NCBI GenBank assembly: GCA_947452525.1
Contig: CANGCW010000073.1
Location: 1-5,445, forward strand
Direction of reading: 5' to 3'
From: Actinomycetota bacterium
GTDB taxonomy: Bacteria; Actinomycetota; Actinomycetes; Nanopelagicales; Nanopelagicaceae
Length of the DNA: 5,445 bases
Numbering within the stretch: position 1 is the first letter of the stretch; each line of letters begins with the position of its first letter. Both the position numbers and the translations under genes were made by a program. The notes beneath the pieces are model-generated. The model saw nothing but the letters and a program-made list of their open reading frames with translations. It did no database searches and was not told the DNA's origin. Positions 1-5,266 of this stretch are shown one piece after another.

Positions 1-440
1 GTATTGCGGCCTGCATTGAGGCCAAGAACTACCCCTCAGAGATAGATGCAAAAATCTCTATGGCATTTTCAAATTTCGACTCTAGTGGAACGCGCCGCAA
101 GTTAGCACGATTAGATGTGATGGCTGATCCGGTCAACGAAGAAGATTTCGCAAAATACCGGCATTATCTCGATCTTGAGGGATATACAACAGCCTGGGGT
201 ACTGTTCGAAAACATCTACGTTGCATCCACATCTTCAAGCCCACTCCGAAATTTTCTCATTACCTTGAGTTCTTCCTCGATCCGGGTAGCTATACCCCAA
301 TCTCATCGCTAGCCGAAATTCACTCTTCACCAGAAGATTTTGAAATCGCATACCGAGGATATCAATCAACTTTGAAAGCTCTTGAATTGATTAAGAGTGG
401 AGATGCAACAATCTTTCCTGTTATTCCTCAGAAGAGATAG
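1..440 (+). CDS. C-terminal part of a glycosyltransferase family 90 (CAP10)-like protein, 5' truncated by window edge
   Basis: The reading frame is open from base 3 to a TAG at 438-440, so the internal ATG at 60 is probably not the true start. The visible 145 residues carry KYRHYLDLEGYTTAWGTVRK, then a hydrophobic strand (IHIFKP), then EFFLDPGSYTPISSLAEI. This order (KY..-lDG-like strand, small/aromatic residues, Arg-rich helix, FF..L.P..-Y-P-I, then a 'sLaeI' helix) resembles the conserved C-terminal region of CAP10/GT90 enzymes, which transfer xylose, glucose or similar sugars to glycans or lipopolysaccharide-like polymers. That assignment comes from remembered family patterns and is moderate only; the acceptor and sugar cannot be told. 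No membrane segment is visible. Bases 1-420 are 44% G+C by hand count, below sampled lines of the neighbouring genes (about 53-62%), which may hint at an accessory origin. The last 20 bp overlap the 3' end of the convergent histidine kinase gene. Confidence 0.55.
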   Translation, partial: IAACIEAKNYPSEIDAKISMAFSNFDSSGTRRKLARLDVMADPVNEEDFAKYRHYLDLEGYTTAWGTVRKHLRCIHIFKPTPKFSHYLEFFLDPGSYTPISSLAEIHSSPEDFEIAYRGYQSTLKALELIKSGDATIFPVIPQKR

Positions 441-1878
441 GGAAATGGAGGGTGAAGGTAGAGCCTTTACCTACTTCAGATTCCACACTTACTGAACCAC
501 CGTGAGCCTTCATCACCGCATCAACGATGGAGAGTCCAAGACCACTGCCCTCGCCACTAGTCCGGGCGCGAGATGGGTCAGCGCGAAAGAACCGTTCAAA
601 GATCTTCTTCTTATGTTCGCCATTTAAACCAGGACCACTATCGGAAACCGCAAGAGTCGTCTCATTATCGCTCTGATGAATGTGGATCGAAATCTTGGTG
701 CCATCTGGTGTATGAGTGCGGGCATTCGCCAGGAGGTTTGCAAGAACCTGATGGATTCGAAGGGGATCACCGAGAACGAAACTTTCATCGTAAGGAAGAT
801 CTACTTCAATCGGATGATGTGGACCAGCTGCCTGAGCCGAGGCGACCGCCTCATGAACGACAGCATTGAGATCCACTGGCTCCTGTGCGAGGGTCGGCGC
901 TTGATCCATGCGTGCGAGTAGAAGGAGATCTTCGACGAGTGAGCTCATACGAATCGACTCGCTCTCGATGCGACCAACCAACTCCCTCGTATTATCTTCA
1001 CCGCGAACCGCACCTTGTCGGTATAACTCTGCAAAACCACGGATTGCGGTAAGCGGGGTACGTAGTTCATGTGACGCATCTGCTGCGAAGCGACGGAGCC
1101 TTGCCTCAGAAGCGACTCGAACAGAGAATGATTCCTCAATTCGCCCCAACATGGTGTTGAGCGATTTTGTAAGTCTGCCTACCTCGGTTGTTGGCCTACT
1201 CTCTGGCAAACGTGCAGAGAGATCGCCATCGGCGATGGCCGCAGCGGTTACCTCAACCTCACGCAGCGGCTTGAGGCTAATCTGAATTAAGAGTCGGGCA
1301 AATAAACCAATAAGAACAAGGACTATGAGAGAGATAAAGAAGAAGAGCCCAGATAATTCACCGAGCGTCTTAGTTTCATTCTCGAGTGATGTCGCAACAA
1401 CCACAGAACCGATGCCAGATGGTAACTCTTGCGCAACTGCACGAAGTGGGCCTTGATTTGTACCCTTCTCTAAGGTGAAAGCTTTACCTTGAAGTGTTGC
1501 AATCTTTGCTGTTGTGTAACCAGAGAATGGCGAGATTAAGGTTGAGGTAGTTCCCGCAAGGTCGCCGCCTAGTTTGCCGACGACTACACCGCTAGGCGTC
1601 AGTAGCGTTACTGAGGTTGCATTTGGAACCCCGCGAAGCGGCTGGATCATATTGAATGGCTGGGGATCGCTTGTTTCATCTCTAGTCGAGCTCTCAATGC
1701 CGGCACGGTCGAGACGTAACATCGTGCTGGTCATGATGTCATTAAGTTGGTTATCAATCTGCGTAGTAAGGAAGCTACGGAGTGAGGTAATGGCAAAGAA
1801 GTCAGAAGTGCCGATACCGATTGCGGCGACGACAAGCACCGCCACCAACAATCGATTTCGAAGACTCCACTTTGCCAT
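421..1878 (-). CDS. Membrane sensor histidine kinase of a two-component system (HAMP-HisKA-HATPase, PhoR/TrcS-like)
   Basis: This 485-aa protein autophosphorylates on a histidine and passes the phosphate to the response regulator encoded just upstream. It has TM1 at about residues 9-30, an extracytoplasmic sensor region of about 145 residues (31-175) matching no domain I recognise, TM2 at about 176-198, and a HAMP linker at about 199-252. The HisKA H-box reads FAADASHELRTPLTAIRG, with the phosphoacceptor at H270. The ATPase domain shows the N-box (N385 in NLLANARTHTP), G1 (DSGPGL, 413-418), F-box (IFERFFRADPSRAR) and G2 (GEGSGLGLSIV, 442-452). All catalytic motifs look intact and the length is normal. 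The ATG at 1878 lies 9 bp after the regulator's stop codon, so the two form an operon with the regulator first. GAGGAAG sits rather far upstream (about 12 nt) as a possible ribosome binding site. The H-box resembles actinobacterial PhoR/TrcS/MprB kinases, but no specific orthologue can be named. The stimulus is unknown. Confidence 0.95.
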   Translation of the reverse strand: MAKWSLRNRLLVAVLVVAAIGIGTSDFFAITSLRSFLTTQIDNQLNDIMTSTMLRLDRAGIESSTRDETSDPQPFNMIQPLRGVPNATSVTLLTPSGVVVGKLGGDLAGTTSTLISPFSGYTTAKIATLQGKAFTLEKGTNQGPLRAVAQELPSGIGSVVVATSLENETKTLGELSGLFFFISLIVLVLIGLFARLLIQISLKPLREVEVTAAAIADGDLSARLPESRPTTEVGRLTKSLNTMLGRIEESFSVRVASEARLRRFAADASHELRTPLTAIRGFAELYRQGAVRGEDNTRELVGRIESESIRMSSLVEDLLLLARMDQAPTLAQEPVDLNAVVHEAVASAQAAGPHHPIEVDLPYDESFVLGDPLRIHQVLANLLANARTHTPDGTKISIHIHQSDNETTLAVSDSGPGLNGEHKKKIFERFFRADPSRARTSGEGSGLGLSIVDAVMKAHGGSVSVESEVGKGSTFTLHFPISSEE

Positions 1879-1887
1879 GGGGCGATA

Positions 1888-2646
1888 TTACTTCCTCGCT
1901 GGTAGACGCATGCGGTAACCCACTCCGCGTACGGTGTGGATCAGTGCCGGCTCGTATATATCAATCTTCTTCCGGAGGTAGGAGACATACGTTTCAACAA
2001 TTCCTGCATCTCCACGGAAGTCGTACTGCCAGACATGATCGAGGATCTGCGACTTACTCACAACGCGATCCGCGTTCACCATGAGATAACGGAGAAGTAA
2101 GAATTCTGTTGGACTTAAGTCGATGAGATTTCCTGCGCGACGCACTTCATGTGTCGCCTCATCAAGTTCGAGATCCGCAAAGCGAATCTTCTCATCATCA
2201 ACTTCAGCGACAACTGCGCCGATACGACGGAGGAGTGCGCGCAGACGAGCAACGAGCTCTTCCAGGCTAAATGGTTTTGTTACATAATCATCGCCACCGA
2301 TTGTGAGGCCAGCGATCTTGTCTTCGACCGTATCTTTCGCTGTAAGGAAGAGGACGCCGACGCTATGTCCATCTGTGCGAAGTTGGCGACAGACTTCGAA
2401 ACCATTCTGATCGGGAAGCATCACATCGAGAATCAAGGCATGAGGCTTGAACTCTTCTGCAATGCGAAGCGCCTCTGATCCGGTAGCTGCGGTACGGACA
2501 TCGAAGCCAACAAATTTCAGACTAGTTGCTATGAGTTCGCTAATGCTCTTCTCATCATCCACGACGAGGATGCGCTGTGTTGTTGGCTGGGATGCGCTCT
2601 CGGTTGTAGGGGTCATTTCGTAACTTCTCTCTGTAAGTAGAGTCAT
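1888..2646 (-). CDS. OmpR/PhoP-family DNA-binding response regulator
   Basis: This 252-aa cytoplasmic transcription regulator is paired with the downstream histidine kinase. The receiver domain covers about residues 24-142, with the acidic pair D30/D31, the phosphorylation site D74 (LILDVMLPDQNG), the switch residue T102 (LFLTAKD) and K124 (YVTKPF). After a short linker comes the winged-helix output domain at about 152-248, with LSPTEFLLLRYLM, the recognition-helix region IVETYVSYLRKKID and the closing wing IHTVRGVGYRMR, typical of the OmpR/PhoP class. I chose the ATG at 2646 because GAGGTGAT, a near-perfect Shine-Dalgarno, lies four bases upstream. An in-frame GTG at 2655 overlaps that site, and an ATG at 2616 preceded by GAGAGAAG is a possible shorter start, since the first 22 residues are not part of the receiver fold. 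Kinase and regulator are likely co-transcribed from the 2647-2796 region. It resembles M. tuberculosis PhoP/TrcR in the output domain; orthology is not claimed. Confidence 0.96.
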   Translation of the reverse strand: MTLLTERSYEMTPTTESASQPTTQRILVVDDEKSISELIATSLKFVGFDVRTAATGSEALRIAEEFKPHALILDVMLPDQNGFEVCRQLRTDGHSVGVLFLTAKDTVEDKIAGLTIGGDDYVTKPFSLEELVARLRALLRRIGAVVAEVDDEKIRFADLELDEATHEVRRAGNLIDLSPTEFLLLRYLMVNADRVVSKSQILDHVWQYDFRGDAGIVETYVSYLRKKIDIYEPALIHTVRGVGYRMRLPARK

Positions 2647-2650
2647 GGTT

Positions 2651-2658
2651 ATCACCTC
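2651..2658 (-). promoter_or_regulatory. Ribosome binding site of the response regulator gene
   Basis: On the minus strand the sequence reads GAGGTGAT followed by AACC and the ATG at 2646. Eight consecutive bases match the anti-Shine-Dalgarno complement GGAGGTGATC at suitable spacing. This site decides the start at 2646 over the in-frame GTG at 2655, which falls inside it. Confidence 0.8.
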
Positions 2659-2697
2659 GCCCTAAGGCTCTACCTTTTGGCTGGGGGTTTCCTGAGA

Positions 2698-2713
2698 GCC
2701 AGCATAATCTGGC
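2698..2713. repeat. Short inverted repeat GCCAG-CATAAT-CTGGC in the response regulator leader
   Basis: A perfect 5-bp inverted repeat (2698-2702 and 2709-2713) with a 6-nt loop, extendable by GAG/CTC (2694-2696 and 2714-2716) past a one-base bulge. It coincides with the best -10 candidate for the regulator promoter (TATGCT, minus strand, 2701-2706), so it could be an operator or an mRNA hairpin if transcription starts further upstream. There is no T-run on either side, so it does not look like an intrinsic terminator. Confidence 0.4.
2701..2706 (-). promoter_or_regulatory. Candidate -10 element for the response regulator/histidine kinase operon
   Basis: The minus strand reads TATGCT within AGATTATGCTGG, fitting the actinobacterial TANNNT -10 pattern. 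It would put a transcript start near 2694, giving a leader of roughly 48 nt before the ATG at 2646. No convincing -35 is visible at the 17-bp position (CTCTCA), so this is tentative, though an activator-dependent promoter could lack one. The DnaA-box/dyad cluster lies 25-60 bp upstream of it, where an activator or repressor would be expected. Confidence 0.35.
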
Positions 2714-2730
2714 CTCTAACTTTGAGAGAT

Positions 2731-2739
2731 TTATCCACA
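2731..2739 (+). promoter_or_regulatory. Consensus DnaA box
   Basis: TTATCCACA at 2731-2739 is a perfect match to the bacterial DnaA box consensus. Two related 9-mers follow: TTACCCACA at 2744-2752 (one mismatch) and, inverted, TCACCCACA on the minus strand at 2754-2762 (two mismatches). The grouping in the only sizeable intergenic region, on a locus that is origin-proximal in related actinobacteria, makes DnaA binding plausible. It is not an oriC by itself: no dnaA or dnaN flanks it and no AT-rich unwinding region is seen. Confidence 0.5.
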
Positions 2740-2745
2740 GGGTTT

Positions 2746-2760
2746 ACCCACACTGTGGGT
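2746..2760. repeat. Perfect dyad ACCCACA-C-TGTGGGT
   Basis: A 7-bp perfect inverted repeat (2746-2752 and 2754-2760) around a single central base, extendable by TT/AA beyond one mismatch. It is made of two head-to-head DnaA-like boxes and could equally be the operator of a dimeric regulator. With no T-tract on either strand it is a poor intrinsic terminator for crgA. It lies between the crgA stop and the regulator promoter, on the upstream side of that promoter. Confidence 0.5.
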
Positions 2761-2763
2761 GAA

Positions 2764-2777
2764 TTACATGGGTGTAA
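2764..2777. repeat. Inverted repeat TTACA-TGGG-TGTAA
   Basis: Perfect 5-bp arms at 2764-2768 and 2773-2777 around four bases, immediately next to the ACCCACA dyad. The motif TGGGTG occurs in this element (2769-2774) and also at 2756-2761, exactly 13 bp apart, so the area also has direct-repeat character. Either arrangement could be a transcription factor site; which one is real cannot be decided here. Confidence 0.35.
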
Positions 2778-2796
2778 CTAGCCGTTAAAGAGAGAG

Positions 2797-3063
2797 TTAG
2801 CGCCAGCGGGTAGCGAGCGTGAATCCACCTGCGATAAAGCCGAAGCCAACGACCATATTCCACGCTCCGAGACCTGGAATGGGGTACTGGGTATTGGAGA
2901 TGTAATAGGTAACGATCCAGAAGAGGCCACCAAGGAAGGCGCCGACCATCGTTGGCGCGAGCCAGCGTGGGGATTCGAGCAGCTCGGAGGCGTGCTCCTG
3001 CTCGAGAACCGCCTCGTGCTGGTGGCGAATCTGAACCTTCTTGCGGACCTTTGATTTAGGCAT
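2797..3063 (-). CDS. crgA: Cell division protein CrgA
   Basis: CrgA is a small actinobacterial membrane protein of the divisome that interacts with FtsZ, FtsQ, FtsI and related proteins and helps place septal peptidoglycan synthesis. The 88-aa product starts with the family's basic N-terminus MPKSKVRKK, has a charged linker (11-30), then SPRWLAPTMVG leading into TM1 (about 35-55), a short loop with YPIPGLGAWN, TM2 (about 66-84) and the terminal TRWR. The length and the SP.W, WN and TRWR landmarks match the family closely. An in-frame upstream ATG at 3084 would add seven residues, but the conserved MPKS start at 3063 is preferred. No Shine-Dalgarno precedes it, suggesting a very short leader. 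The gene is divergent from trpG, with no DUF881 gene (Rv0012 position in M. tuberculosis) between them. Downstream, 150 bp separate it from the response regulator on the same strand. Confidence 0.95.
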   Translation of the reverse strand: MPKSKVRKKVQIRHQHEAVLEQEHASELLESPRWLAPTMVGAFLGGLFWIVTYYISNTQYPIPGLGAWNMVVGFGFIAGGFTLATRWR

Positions 3064-3091
3064 GGTGCGAAGGCTACACCACAATAGGGGG
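3064..3091. promoter_or_regulatory. Divergent crgA / trpG promoter region (28 bp)
   Basis: The two start codons are at most 28 bp apart if trpG begins at 3092, so promoter elements must overlap and partly lie inside coding sequence. On the minus strand, TATTGT (3081-3086) fits TANNNT and would give crgA a leader of about 10-12 nt; its -35 would lie inside trpG and is weak. For trpG, CACAAT (3080-3085) is a weaker -10 candidate that would produce a nearly leaderless transcript at GTG 3092. No clear -35 is seen for either. Confidence 0.3.
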
Positions 3092-3101
3092 GTGAGAAGT
3101 G
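3088..3101 (+). promoter_or_regulatory. Strong SD plus GTG start, one frame off from trpG
   Basis: GGGGGTGA at 3088-3095 matches GGAGGTGA at seven of eight bases and lies six bases ahead of GTG 3099. This is the best initiation signal at the 5' end of trpG. From GTG 3099 the reading is MATERRF..., in the wrong frame; one extra base near 3116 would give MATERRILVVDNYDSF, a natural-looking TrpG N-terminus. Either the sequence lacks a base here, or the real start is in frame at 3092 or 3119 and this match is accidental. Confidence 0.4.
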
Positions 3102-3730
3102 GCGACAGAGCGAAGATTTTGGTGGTCGATAATTACGACTCCTTCGTTTACAACATCGTGCAGTACCTCGGACAGCTTGGGGCTCAGTGCACTGTGCTCC
3201 GCAATGATGAAGTCGAGCCCAATATGGCTGATCAATTCGACGGCATCCTCATCTCTCCTGGCCCTGGAACTCCGGAAGCTGCCGGAGTAAGCATGGCGAT
3301 GGTCTCGTACTGTGCAGAGAAATCGATTCCACTCTTCGGCGTCTGCTTAGGACATCAAGCGATTGCTACATCTTTCGGTGCAACCGTCTCGCGCGCACCA
3401 GAACTTCTTCACGGCAAGACTTCACTTGTACAACATAACAGCGAAGGCGTCCTCGCAGATCTTCCCTCACCTTTTACGGCAACACGTTATCACTCACTCG
3501 CAGTTGAAGAGGCGACGATGAGTGACCAATTAGTTGTTACAGCTCGAACTGATTCCGGAGTTGTGATGGCGCTTCGCCATGCATCACTTCCTATTCACGG
3601 TGTGCAGTTCCACCCAGAGTCAGTTCTCACAGAGCATGGCCACATGATGTTGGCTAACTGGCTTGTGATGTGTGGAGATGTCGATGCAACGAAGAGAGCA
3701 GTTGGCCTATCTCCAGTTGTAGTTCGCTAA
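3092..3730 (+). CDS. trpG: Glutamine amidotransferase, anthranilate / aminodeoxychorismate synthase component II
   Basis: This class I glutamine amidotransferase hydrolyses glutamine and delivers ammonia to the chorismate-binding partner TrpE and/or PabB, for tryptophan and folate synthesis. The product (212 aa from GTG 3092) shows ILVVDNYDSFVYN at the N-terminus, the oxyanion motif SPGPGTP (55-61), the nucleophile elbow GVCLGHQ with C85, PELLHGKTS, and the catalytic dyad H174/E176 in VQFHPES. It closely resembles M. tuberculosis TrpG (Rv0013) and sits in the same place, between divergent crgA and convergent pknB. No trpE or pabB is in the window, so the enzyme may serve both pathways (pabA is equally valid). 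The start is unsure: GTG 3092 abuts a G-run, TTG 3119 is another option, and the best SD-plus-start pair (GTG 3099) is out of frame. The stop TAA directly abuts the pknB stop with no spacer. Confidence 0.93.
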   Translation: MRSGDRAKILVVDNYDSFVYNIVQYLGQLGAQCTVLRNDEVEPNMADQFDGILISPGPGTPEAAGVSMAMVSYCAEKSIPLFGVCLGHQAIATSFGATVSRAPELLHGKTSLVQHNSEGVLADLPSPFTATRYHSLAVEEATMSDQLVVTARTDSGVVMALRHASLPIHGVQFHPESVLTEHGHMMLANWLVMCGDVDATKRAVGLSPVVVR

Positions 3731-5266
3731 TTACTGCTTATTGATTGTAATTGTTACCGATCCACCAATGGATTGCGATGTTCCACCACTTGGCGCTTGC
3801 GCAAGAACTGTATCTAGCGGTGAATTTGCGTCATATGCATAGATCGTCTTAATAAGGAATCCTGCTTGAGTAAGAATCGTCTGCGCTTCAATCTCGGTGC
3901 GCGTAGTGACATCAGGAATTTGAGCACTTCCACTTGCAATCTCAAGAATCAACCCCTCACCAGCTTGGATTGTGCTTCCTGCTGATGGAGTTACAGAGAT
4001 AACTGTTCCTGGTGCTTCGTTGGAGTCAACAGGAACTGTTTGAGAAATAACAAGACCTGCACCAGCAATCAGATTGCGTGCATCTGCAAGTGAGAGACCG
4101 ACAAGTGTTACTGGAACGACGGTTGTTCCTGGTCCATCAGAGATTGTAAGAGTTACAGAACTTCCCGAAGGCGCCTTCGTTGTTGCGAGCGGCAACTGGT
4201 TAGCAACGCGATCTTTAGGAATGCGACCATCCGGTGCGCGTTCAACATTCACGGTGAAGTTCTTGAGGAGCGCCTTCGCTTGATCAAGAGTAAGTCCGAC
4301 AACATTGGGAATCTGCACCTGTGTGGAGTTAGCGGATGTGAAGTACAGCGTCGCTCCAACCCCGACGACTGCAGTTAAAGAGATCGCCGCCGCAATGAGG
4401 ACGTTCTTACGTGGCTTGATTCGTCTAATCTTTGTTGTAACTTGCTCGCCCTTCATTGCGCGATGCAGGTCAGCGAGCATTGCGCCAGCGCTCTGATAAC
4501 GATGCGCCGGATCCTTCGCAAGTGAGACCGAGACGATGGTCTCGAGCCCAGAATCGATATCAGGAACGAGCGTGGAGAGTGCAGGGGCTACGCCTGAAAC
4601 GTGCTGAAAAGCGACAGATACAGGCGTATCGCCAGTAAATGGCGGTTGACCGCTGAGTAGCTCATAGAGAACGCAGCCAACGGAGTAGATATCGCTTCGA
4701 GCATCTGCGATAGATCCCGTTGCTTGTTCAGGGGAGAGATATTGCGCAGTTCCAACAATGTTCCAAGTATTTGTCATCGTTGCACCGATATCGGCGAGCG
4801 CGCGAGCGATACCGAAGTCCATCACCTTGATCTCTCCCTCATCGGTGATCATGATGTTGCCGGGTTTGATATCGCGATGAACGATTCCCTTGCGATGTGA
4901 ATACTCGAGGGCATCCAAAATACCTGCGACGATGGTGAGCGCTTGATCGGTTGTGATCGCAGCTCCCGACTGAAGATGTTCGCGGAGAGTCTTGCCAGAG
5001 ATCAACTCCATCACGATAAATGAGTCGAGACCATCTTCACCTGAATCGAAGACAGCAACAATGCCAGGATGATTAAGGCCGGCAGCAGCTAACGCCTCTT
5101 TGCGAAAGCGAGAGACGAAGGATGGATCACGTGCAAGGTCGCTGCGGAGAATCTTGACTGCTACTTCTCTATCGAGTCGCTTGTCATGTGCACGATAGAC
5201 ATCGGCCATTCCGCCGGTACCAATCATCTCGCCAACCTCGTAACGACCGCTTAAGACCTTACTCAT
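3731..5266 (-). CDS. pknB: Transmembrane Ser/Thr protein kinase with PASTA repeats, PknB
   Basis: PknB-type kinases sense peptidoglycan or lipid II fragments through external PASTA repeats and phosphorylate cell-wall and division proteins. The 511-aa product has the kinase domain at about 9-270: glycine loop IGTGGMADVY, K38 (VAVKIL), E57, catalytic HRDIKPGN (D132, N137), DFG at 150-152 and VGTAQYLSPEQA. Candidate activation-loop threonines are T163, T165 and T167. A basic juxtamembrane stretch (IRRIKPRKN) precedes one TM segment (about 288-308). Three PASTA repeats follow (about 317-377, 381-445, 448-508), against four in M. tuberculosis PknB; the last lacks the usual glycine after its PDV start. 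The ATG at 5266 gives the family start MSKVLSGRYEVGEMIG; an upstream in-frame ATG (5278) would add four residues. That start overlaps the stop of the PP2C gene by 8 bp, implying translational coupling. Its stop abuts the trpG stop. Confidence 0.96.
   Translation of the reverse strand: MSKVLSGRYEVGEMIGTGGMADVYRAHDKRLDREVAVKILRSDLARDPSFVSRFRKEALAAAGLNHPGIVAVFDSGEDGLDSFIVMELISGKTLREHLQSGAAITTDQALTIVAGILDALEYSHRKGIVHRDIKPGNIMITDEGEIKVMDFGIARALADIGATMTNTWNIVGTAQYLSPEQATGSIADARSDIYSVGCVLYELLSGQPPFTGDTPVSVAFQHVSGVAPALSTLVPDIDSGLETIVSVSLAKDPAHRYQSAGAMLADLHRAMKGEQVTTKIRRIKPRKNVLIAAAISLTAVVGVGATLYFTSANSTQVQIPNVVGLTLDQAKALLKNFTVNVERAPDGRIPKDRVANQLPLATTKAPSGSSVTLTISDGPGTTVVPVTLVGLSLADARNLIAGAGLVISQTVPVDSNEAPGTVISVTPSAGSTIQAGEGLILEIASGSAQIPDVTTRTEIEAQTILTQAGFLIKTIYAYDANSPLDTVLAQAPSGGTSQSIGGSVTITINKQ

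Noticed and set aside
573..869. 98-aa plus-strand reading frame opposite the histidine kinase
   Set aside because: It lies wholly inside the strongly supported kinase gene, its protein is rich in H, R, S and Q with no recognisable domain, and no ribosome binding site was seen.
908..1285. 125-aa plus-strand reading frame opposite the HAMP/HisKA region
   Set aside because: Low-complexity Ser/Arg-rich translation typical of an antisense frame of a conserved domain.
2149..2478. 109-aa plus-strand reading frame inside the response regulator
   Set aside because: Antisense to the receiver domain; no family features and no initiation signal.
2746..2777. Intrinsic terminator for crgA
   Set aside because: The dyads are present but no run of T follows on the minus strand, and the second stem is AT-rich and only 5 bp.
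2647..2796. Intergenic region as the chromosome origin (oriC)
   Set aside because: DnaA-like boxes are present, but only one is perfect, no AT-rich unwinding element is visible, and dnaA/dnaN do not flank it.
3099..3290. 63-aa plus-strand frame starting at GTG 3099 with a strong SD
   Set aside because: The protein (MATERRFWWS...) is a shadow of trpG. The initiation signal is notable and reported separately, but the frame itself is not a gene.
4074..4638. Three short plus-strand frames (60-69 aa) opposite pknB
   Set aside because: Antisense shadows of the PASTA, membrane and kinase regions without supporting signals.
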